Below are positions 1-5,114 of a stretch of 5,114 nt of DNA, piece by piece. Source of the stretch: Bacteroidota bacterium (GTDB taxonomy: Bacteria > Bacteroidota > Bacteroidia > Chitinophagales > Chitinophagaceae). Numbering within the stretch: the first letter of the stretch is position 1; each line of letters begins with the position of its first letter. Position numbers and translations under genes: made by a program. Under the pieces are notes generated by a model that saw only the letters and a program-made list of their open reading frames with translations, did no database searches and was not told the origin of the DNA. The stretch lies in assembly GCA_021780705.1 (NCBI GenBank), contig JAJXYG010000083.1:1-5114 (forward strand), read 5' to 3'.

Positions 1-691
1 TGGCAATTCCTGCGTCTACTACGAAGTATTCCTGTTCCCATCCGAGGGTGGGTTTCACAGAAGTGATGTTCTTGTCAAAATACTGGCATACATCAATAGC
101 TGCCTTGTCCAGGGCTACCAGCGCTTTTAACAGCGGGGTCTTGGCATCCAGGGATTCCCCGGTATAGGACACAAATATGGTAGGAATACAAAGGGTTCTT
201 CCGTGTCCGATTTCCATGACGAATGGAGGTGAGGAAGGATCCCAGGCAGTATAGCCGCGTGCTTCGAAAGTAGCTCTTAAACCACCACTGGGGAAGGAAG
301 AGGCATCCGGTTCCTGCTGAATCAGTGCATTTCCGTCAAATTCTTCCAGTGCAGTGCCATCTCCTTTCAGGGTGAAAAAGGAATCATGCTTTTCTGCAGT
401 GGCGCCGGTCAGGGGCTGGAACCAGTGGGTATAGTGGGTCACTCCCTTGTTTTCAGCCCAGGCTTTCAGACCAGAGGCAATCTGGTCGCCCATCTTGCGG
501 TCGATCTTGCTCTGGCTCTTGATAGAGGATACCAGGCTCTTATATGCTTCATCGCTAAGGAATTCTCTTGCTTTTTGGAGGGTGAAGACATTATCCCCAA
601 AAATAGCAGTGATCTTCCTGCTCTCCGGGGCCGGCTCCGTCCTCGGATTTGAAATCAGGTTGTGAATGGCGTTAAGTCTTAAAGATTGCAT
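1..691 (-). CDS. glnN: Glutamine synthetase type III, N-terminal part (cut by the left window edge)
   Basis: ATP-dependent ligation of ammonia to glutamate to give glutamine in the cytoplasm, the main step of ammonia assimilation. Reading the minus strand by hand gives 230 codons from ATG at 691-689. The visible part covers the GSIII-specific N-terminal domain and the start of the catalytic region. Family landmarks are [20 protein letters not shown] (about 83-102), [15 protein letters not shown] (about 123-137), [10 protein letters not shown] (142-151), TLCIPTIF (about 166-173), [17 protein letters not shown] (about 175-191) and [10 protein letters not shown] (217-226). E219 and E221 of the last motif match the metal-binding Glu pair of the glutamine synthetase fold (assignment by analogy). 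The start is firm: an in-frame TAA lies two codons upstream (TAA AAA ATG) and the next Met is residue 67. The full family protein is about 730 residues, so roughly 500 are missing. GSIII is typical of Bacteroidota and differs strongly from GlnA (type I). No Shine-Dalgarno precedes it; the upstream spacer is very AT-rich. Confidence 0.96.
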   Translation of the reverse strand, partial: MQSLRLNAIHNLISNPRTEPAPESRKITAIFGDNVFTLQKAREFLSDEAYKSLVSSIKSQSKIDRKMGDQIASGLKAWAENKGVTHYTHWFQPLTGATAEKHDSFFTLKGDGTALEEFDGNALIQQEPDASSFPSGGLRATFEARGYTAWDPSSPPFVMEIGHGRTLCIPTIFVSYTGESLDAKTPLLKALVALDKAAIDVCQYFDKNITSVKPTLGWEQEYFVVDAGIA

Positions 692-803
692 TTTTTATGT
701 GTTTTAATGGCAAAAAAAAGGGTTCTATGTATAAAAAACAAAGAAATTTTCGCAAATGTGGTTAAAAATTTGATAACTGTGGAAAAAAATGATACATATA
801 TAA

Positions 804-2066
804 TTATTTAATATAAAGTATGTTTTTCACCCTTTTCCAGTCTGTATAGCACAGTACCGGAATGAATAATAATGGGAAGTAAATGCTTCGATACCGGGCA
901 AGGGCCCCCAGTATGGGTATGGTGTAGCCAATGACCAGAAACATCGATAGAATTAGAAAAACTGAAAAGTAAACAATTGGCTCGATTTCGAAATGTTTTT
1001 TTCTAAAAAAAATAAAGACCATGAGCAGGATTTCATAAACCAGTACCTCTATGGCCGAAAGCAGTACCAGAGGGCTGGTGGACTCCGTCAGGTAAGGACG
1101 CATGAAGGTATGGTTAAAGGCCTGCGGGATGTTATTGAAAAAACTCCGGATGTTGGGGAATATGGGATTCATATTGAGGCTGGAGAGGCTTCGCCGGGCA
1201 GTAATAATGAAATCAATCTGCCTGGATGACACATGGGCCGGAAGGTCATAGGCCGGTGGTAAAAGACTCGTGGCAAAAAACAGGCTGGCAAACACTATAT
1301 AAATGGTAAGGAAGATGGCCAGACTGTACCGGGGCCGGCGGTGGGAGGCCCACCAGGCAAGCAGGGCCGGAACCATTGTGATAAAAACAAAACTGCGCAG
1401 CAGCAGGATAACGATCATGAAGAAGGTGCATCCTGCCAGCCGGGCTACCACATGGGTGCCTTCCTCAAAGAGGAAATACACATAATAGATTACCATCGAA
1501 AGAGAAAGGTAGATCAGCCCGTCGCGGTGGATGCTGCTACTATAATATAGGGTAGAGGGAAGCAGGAAGATGGCAATCAGCAAAATAAACCGGGATTGCG
1601 AAAATACCTTGATAAAGACCCGGTAGAGCGCTACCGATCCGAAGAAGATCACAAAATTATAGAGCAGGGAATTAATATAAAGGTTGACCCCGCTGAAAAT
1701 ATCCAGGATGCTCATCAGTTTGATGATGAGGTTATTTCTGAGGTTGTTCCAAAAGGAATGGGAACTTTCCAGAAAAGCCCCGTAGGGGTCTGCATAATTA
1801 CTCTGGAACATATTGGTCAGGTACTGGTGGGGATGATGCCAAAGCAAATGGAACTCCACGATCCCCTGGGTATAGAAGTTGACCATATCGGTAAGCCCAT
1901 GATAATAGACCAAATTGATGTATACATTGGCAAGTCCGACTGCCACCCGCAACCCGAAAAGGCCTATCAGGATCCGCTTCTCAATTCCGGAGTTTTTGAG
2001 AAAGGGAATCCGCGGAATCCACCAGCAAAAAAATGCCAGGTATAATGCGAATAATAACAGATGCAA
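804..2066 (-). CDS. Polytopic inner-membrane protein of unknown function, possibly GT-C glycosyltransferase or Wzy-like
   Basis: I do not recognise a named family. The 420-residue product is very hydrophobic, with about 11 predicted membrane segments (roughly 2-18, 31-54, 129-149, 159-176, 184-200, 210-223, 226-240, 249-268, 332-354, 363-384, 393-407). Basic stretches PRIPFLKNSGIEKR, SHRRPR, FRKKH and the C-terminal DWKRVK fall on one side, so positive-inside places the two long loops (about 55-115, rich in His, Trp and Asn, and about 269-331) in the periplasm. Polar residues cluster at that face: D60 in YYHGLTD, H180-R181-D182 after YYSSS, R224 in LLLRSF and RYR at 391-393. This layout resembles GT-C glycosyltransferases and O-antigen-polymerase-like proteins, but that is inference from topology. 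The start is uncertain: the codon at 2066-2064 is TTG, no in-frame ATG exists between it and the purL start, and the frame stays open upstream; the first internal Met (residue 61) would lose two membrane segments. Stop is TAA at 806-804. It is divergent from purL (96 bp) and 112 bp upstream of glnN on the same strand. Confidence 0.8.
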   Translation of the reverse strand: MHLLLFALYLAFFCWWIPRIPFLKNSGIEKRILIGLFGLRVAVGLANVYINLVYYHGLTDMVNFYTQGIVEFHLLWHHPHQYLTNMFQSNYADPYGAFLESSHSFWNNLRNNLIIKLMSILDIFSGVNLYINSLLYNFVIFFGSVALYRVFIKVFSQSRFILLIAIFLLPSTLYYSSSIHRDGLIYLSLSMVIYYVYFLFEEGTHVVARLAGCTFFMIVILLLRSFVFITMVPALLAWWASHRRPRYSLAIFLTIYIVFASLFFATSLLPPAYDLPAHVSSRQIDFIITARRSLSSLNMNPIFPNIRSFFNNIPQAFNHTFMRPYLTESTSPLVLLSAIEVLVYEILLMVFIFFRKKHFEIEPIVYFSVFLILSMFLVIGYTIPILGALARYRSIYFPLLFIPVLCYTDWKRVKNILYIK

Positions 2067-2141
2067 GCCTTGGTTTTTAGATGTGGGAAGATAGTTAAAA
2101 TACTCACATGATCTTTTTAGGAGATAAAGGTGCCAAGGTCG

Positions 2142-2149
2142 TAAATTTG
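2142..2149 (+). promoter_or_regulatory. Candidate Bacteroidota -7 promoter box for purL-hldD
   Basis: TAAATTTG matches the Bacteroidota primary-sigma -7 consensus TAnnTTTG at every defined position and ends 13 nt before the purL ATG. The expected upstream TTTG (about 19-20 nt away) is not present; only a T-run at 2114-2118 lies near, at a longer spacing. If active, transcription would start a few bases downstream, giving a leader of roughly 5-10 nt, too short for a riboswitch or a Shine-Dalgarno. The TAA at 2142-2144 is also the in-frame stop that fixes the purL start. Motif match only, in AT-rich DNA where chance matches occur. Confidence 0.42.
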
Positions 2150-2162
2150 CCTTCTTTATATT

Positions 2163-4376
2163 ATGGAAATCAAATTTGAAACTGCCGCCAAACTCGGCCT
2201 CACAGAAGAGGAGTTTGAAAAGATCAGGGAAATCCTGGGCAGGGTTCCCAATTTCAACGAATTAAGTGCCTATTCTGTGATGTGGAGTGAACATTGCAGC
2301 TATAAGAATTCCATCAAATGGCTCAAAACACTCCCCCGGGAAGGTTCCCGCCTGCTGGTCAAGGCAGGGGATGAAAATGCGGGCCTGATGGACATCGGGG
2401 ACGGTTACGGGGTGGTCTTTAAAATTGAAAGCCATAACCATCCCTCCGCCATTGAGCCCTTCCAGGGAGCGGCCACCGGAGTGGGAGGGATTCACCGGGA
2501 CATATTTACCATGGGGGCGAGACCGATCGCCTCCCTGAATTCCTTGCGGTTCGGAAACCTGGAAAAGGAAAAGACCCGTCACCTCCTCAGCGGGATCGTG
2601 CATGGGATCGGCCATTACGGGAACTGTTTTGGCATTCCTACCGTGGGAGGAGAAATTTATTTTGAAGAGTGTTACCATACCAATCCGCTGGTCAATGCAA
2701 TGAGTGTGGGAGTAGTCCGGTTAGGGGAGACGGTAAGTGCGACTGCAAAGGGTACCGGAAACCCGGTTTTCATTGCCGGAAGTGCCACCGGAAAGGATGG
2801 AATGGGCGGGGCGGCTTTCGCCTCCGCCGATATTACCGAAAACAGTGCCGAAGATCTTCCTGCCGTGCAGGTGGGAGATCCCTTCCAGGAAAAGAAGCTC
2901 CTGGAAGCCTGCCTGGAAATGATCGCAACCGGGGCTGTGGTCGGAATGCAGGATATGGGAGCCGCAGGGATCATCTGCTCCACTTCAGAGACTTCCGCCA
3001 AGGGGGAAGTGGGGATGGACATCCATCTAGATGAAGTGCCCACCCGCCAGCAGCACATGAAGCCCTGGGAATTGCTCCTGAGTGAAAGCCAGGAGCGGAT
3101 GCTGCTCACCGTCCAGAAGGGCAGGGAAAAGGAAGTATTGGATATTTTTGAAAAATGGGACCTTCCCTGTTCCAAAATCGGGGAGGTGACAGAAGGAGGG
3201 GTATTGCGTTTTTATATGAACGGTACCCTGGAGGCGGAAATGCCTGCAGAAAGTATGGTTCTCGGAGGAGGTGCGCCGGTGTATGAAAGAAAATTCACCC
3301 GCCCCCGTTACCTGGAGCAGATAACAGCCTTTGATCCCGCCACCATTGCCCCGCCAGCCCGCCTGAAGGAGGTCGCTGAAAAACTGATCTGCCTTCCCAA
3401 TATAGCGTCCAAAAAATGGGTGTACGAACAATATGACAGCATGGTAGGGACTGCCAACCTCAGTACCAACAGTCCTTCAGATGCGGCCGTGGTGGCAGTA
3501 AAACCGACCCGCAAGGCGCTGGCGCTCACTACCGATTGTAACAGCCGCTATGTATATGCCGATCCTTACAAGGGTTGTATGATTGCCGTGAGCGAAGCAG
3601 CCCGAAATATCGTCTGCTCCGGGGGGCTTCCACTGGGCGTCACCAACTGCCTGAACTTTGGCAATCCCTATGACCCGGAAGTATATTATCAGTTCGTCGA
3701 AAGTATAAAGGGGATGAGTGAGGCCTGCCTGAAATTTGATACCCCGGTAACGGGGGGAAATGTCAGTTTCTACAACCAGTCTCCTTCGGGCCCCGTGTAT
3801 CCTACCCCGGTAATCGGGATGGTGGGGCTGATCGAGGAAGCCTCTGAGAAGATGACCCTGGACTTTAAAAACCCGGGCGACCTGATCTACCTGGTTGGAA
3901 AAAGTACAGGGGACATCGCCTGTTCGGAATACCTGCATAAAATATGCGGAGTGACCCATTCGCCTGCCCCCTATTTTGATCTGGAAGAAGAATACCACGT
4001 GCATCAGGATATCCGTAAGCTGATTGCCTCCCACCAGATTGTTTCCGCCCACGACTTGAGTGAGGGGGGGCTCGTGGTGGCCCTTCTGGAATCCGGCTTT
4101 GTGCGGCAGCTGGGTTTTGAAGTGGTGCAGAAATCAAAGGAGGTCAGAAACGATGCCTTCTGGTTCGGAGAGGGCCAGGGAAGGGTGGTGGTTTCGGTAT
4201 CACCTGAGAAGGCTAAGGCCTTTGAATCCGCCCTGCAGGTACCCTTTACGCAGTTGGGAAAGGTGACTTCAGGTAATATCTCAGTGGAACAAGAAAATTG
4301 GGGCACCATCCAGGAATGGAAACATAATTATGACCAGGCGATTGGAAGTTATCTCAACAATTATCTACCCGAATAA
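2163..4376 (+). CDS. purL: Phosphoribosylformylglycinamidine synthase, PurL subunit (small type)
   Basis: Fourth step of de novo IMP synthesis: ATP-dependent conversion of formylglycinamide ribonucleotide to the amidine (FGAM) using ammonia passed from glutaminase PurQ, with PurS as bridging subunit; cytoplasmic. The 737-residue product is complete, close to the usual length (about 740) of stand-alone PurL, so it lacks the fused glutaminase domain of the 1,200-1,300-residue large type. Motifs in order: VMWSEHCSYKNS (39-50, with H44 matching the conserved active-site His), ESHNHPSAIEPFQGAATGVG (89-108), HRDIFTMGARPIA (111-123), GMQDMGAAGI (261-270), LSESQERM (306-313), QYDSMVGT (423-430), TDCNSRYVYADPYKG (457-471), TPVTGGNVSFYN (527-538), SAHDLSEGGL (628-637) and FGEGQGRVVVS (668-678). 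These cover both tandem AIRS-like N- and C-terminal domain pairs. The start is fixed by the in-frame TAA at 2142-2144 with no other ATG between. No purS, purQ or other pur gene is in the window. hldD follows after 3 nt. Confidence 0.99.
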   Translation: MEIKFETAAKLGLTEEEFEKIREILGRVPNFNELSAYSVMWSEHCSYKNSIKWLKTLPREGSRLLVKAGDENAGLMDIGDGYGVVFKIESHNHPSAIEPFQGAATGVGGIHRDIFTMGARPIASLNSLRFGNLEKEKTRHLLSGIVHGIGHYGNCFGIPTVGGEIYFEECYHTNPLVNAMSVGVVRLGETVSATAKGTGNPVFIAGSATGKDGMGGAAFASADITENSAEDLPAVQVGDPFQEKKLLEACLEMIATGAVVGMQDMGAAGIICSTSETSAKGEVGMDIHLDEVPTRQQHMKPWELLLSESQERMLLTVQKGREKEVLDIFEKWDLPCSKIGEVTEGGVLRFYMNGTLEAEMPAESMVLGGGAPVYERKFTRPRYLEQITAFDPATIAPPARLKEVAEKLICLPNIASKKWVYEQYDSMVGTANLSTNSPSDAAVVAVKPTRKALALTTDCNSRYVYADPYKGCMIAVSEAARNIVCSGGLPLGVTNCLNFGNPYDPEVYYQFVESIKGMSEACLKFDTPVTGGNVSFYNQSPSGPVYPTPVIGMVGLIEEASEKMTLDFKNPGDLIYLVGKSTGDIACSEYLHKICGVTHSPAPYFDLEEEYHVHQDIRKLIASHQIVSAHDLSEGGLVVALLESGFVRQLGFEVVQKSKEVRNDAFWFGEGQGRVVVSVSPEKAKAFESALQVPFTQLGKVTSGNISVEQENWGTIQEWKHNYDQAIGSYLNNYLPE

Positions 4377-4379
4377 ATA

Positions 4380-5114
4380 ATGAGTGAAGTTAAATCCATT
4401 GTGGTGACCGGGGCAGCAGGCTTTATTGGCAGTTGCCTGGTCGGATACTTAAATGAGAAAGGGTATCAGGACCTTATTCTTGTGGATGATTTTTCCAGGA
4501 AGGAGAAGACCCCCAACCTGGGAGGAAAGAAATATACCTGCCAGGTGGACCGGGAGACTTTTTTTGATTGGCTGGAAACCCATCGTCCCGAGGTCGGCTT
4601 TATCTACCACATCGGGGCAAGGACTGATACGACCGAATTTGATTACCGGATACATGAGCATCTTAATGTGGAATATTCCAAAAAGATATGGAACTATGCC
4701 ACCCGGCACGCGATCCCTTTGGTATATGCTTCGTCCGCCGCTACCTATGGGATGGGGGAACTGGGATACCGGGACAGCCATGATATTGTGGATCAACTGC
4801 GTCCCCTGAACCCTTATGGGGTCTCTAAAAATGAGTTTGACAAGTGGGCCTTAAGTCAAAAGACAGCCCCTCCCGCCTGGGCCGGCCTGAAATTCTTCAA
4901 TGTGTACGGCCCCAATGAATATCATAAGGGAAGGATGGCAAGTGTGATCTTTCATGCCTTCCATCAGGTTCGGGATAAAGGTTTTGTGAAACTTTTCAGG
5001 TCCCACAAGCCAGAATATAAAGATGGGGAGCAAATCCGCGATTTTGTATACGTGAAGGATGTGCTTGCCATCTGCTATTTTTTCCAGGAACATTGGAACC
5101 TCCACCAGGGGTTC
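4380..5114 (+). CDS. hldD: ADP-L-glycero-D-manno-heptose 6-epimerase, N-terminal part (cut by the right window edge)
   Basis: Epimerises ADP-D-glycero-beta-D-manno-heptose at C6 to the L,D form, the last step in making the heptose donor for the LPS inner core; cytoplasmic, NADP-dependent extended short-chain dehydrogenase/reductase. My hand translation gives 245 codons with no stop. Visible elements: Rossmann loop VTGAAGFIGS (9-18), VDDFSR at the end of the second strand (35-40), YASSAATYG (116-124) carrying the catalytic Ser region, the YxxxK pair Y146 and K150 in NPYGVSKNEFD, and FFNVYGPNEYHKGRMASV (172-189), where K183 matches the second catalytic Lys known from E. coli HldD. LFRSHKPEYKDGEQIRDFVY (205-224) is typical of HldD rather than generic sugar epimerases. 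The full family protein is about 310-325 residues, so about a quarter is missing. It starts at an ATG right after purL (stop TAA, ATA, ATG), in the same frame, without a Shine-Dalgarno, implying co-transcription and perhaps translational coupling. Older names are rfaD, waaD and gmhD. Confidence 0.96.
   Translation, partial: MSEVKSIVVTGAAGFIGSCLVGYLNEKGYQDLILVDDFSRKEKTPNLGGKKYTCQVDRETFFDWLETHRPEVGFIYHIGARTDTTEFDYRIHEHLNVEYSKKIWNYATRHAIPLVYASSAATYGMGELGYRDSHDIVDQLRPLNPYGVSKNEFDKWALSQKTAPPAWAGLKFFNVYGPNEYHKGRMASVIFHAFHQVRDKGFVKLFRSHKPEYKDGEQIRDFVYVKDVLAICYFFQEHWNLHQGF

Noticed and set aside
386..665. Two overlapping plus-strand open frames of 72-88 codons
   Set aside because: Both are antisense shadows of the glutamine synthetase III gene, whose minus-strand translation matches the family throughout.
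753..772. CAAAT ... ATTTG inverted repeat as a possible terminator of the membrane protein gene
   Set aside because: Only a 5-bp AT-rich stem with a 10-nt loop and no clear U-tract downstream on the minus strand; expected by chance in such AT-rich DNA.
1596..2045. 149-codon plus-strand open frame opposite the membrane protein gene
   Set aside because: It lies fully antisense within the 420-codon gene, shows no recognisable domain, and has the charged, irregular composition expected from the complement of a hydrophobic coding region.
2067..2162. Purine riboswitch or leader RNA ahead of purL
   Set aside because: The 96-bp gap is short, I see no paired structure or riboswitch core, and the likely promoter box lies only 13 nt from the start codon.
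3477..4052. 191-codon minus-strand open frame within purL
   Set aside because: purL is certain on the other strand; the antisense translation has no family motif and is explained by the GC-rich codons of purL.
4453..4809. 118-codon plus-strand open frame overlapping hldD in another frame
   Set aside because: The frame beginning at 4380 gives an unbroken, motif-complete HldD; the other frame is Arg/Trp/Pro-rich with no motif.
1..5114. CRISPR arrays, tRNA or rRNA genes, insertion sequences or transposase remnants
   Set aside because: No regularly spaced repeats, cloverleaf-like sequence, terminal inverted repeats or transposase motifs were seen on either strand, and genes fill nearly the whole window.

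Overview
The window looks like chromosomal DNA from a Gram-negative member of the Bacteroidota, possibly Chitinophagales or a related order (the order is inference). Three things point there. A type III glutamine synthetase gene is present, a form typical of Bacteroidota. The heptose epimerase HldD implies lipopolysaccharide with a heptose core. The starts lack Shine-Dalgarno sequences, and a TAnnTTTG-type promoter box lies just before purL. Small-subunit-type PurL (about 740 residues) fits some but not all lineages of the phylum.

Layout. Positions 1-691 (minus) hold the N-terminal third of glutamine synthetase III, cut by the left edge. Positions 692-803 are a very AT-rich spacer (about 22% GC by hand count) with no recognisable gene. 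Positions 804-2066 (minus) encode a 420-residue polytopic inner-membrane protein that I cannot assign to a named family; its predicted topology resembles GT-C glycosyltransferases or Wzy-like polymerases. Positions 2067-2162 are a 96-bp divergent intergenic region carrying a good match to the Bacteroidota -7 box just before purL. Positions 2163-4376 (plus) are complete purL. Positions 4380-5114 (plus) are the first 245 codons of hldD, cut by the right edge, starting 3 nt after the purL stop and in the same frame.

How the genes relate. purL and hldD are almost certainly co-transcribed, linking a purine biosynthesis step to LPS inner-core precursor synthesis; no functional link is known to me, so this may be simple operon packing. 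The membrane protein is read away from purL and toward glnN. If it is a glycosyl-transfer or polymerase protein it would fit an envelope-polysaccharide theme with hldD, but it is on the other strand and the link is only suggestive. Most of the window is housekeeping metabolism. I see no CRISPR array, tRNA, rRNA, insertion sequence or convincing novel multi-gene system. The unassigned membrane protein is the only element that could hide new biology.
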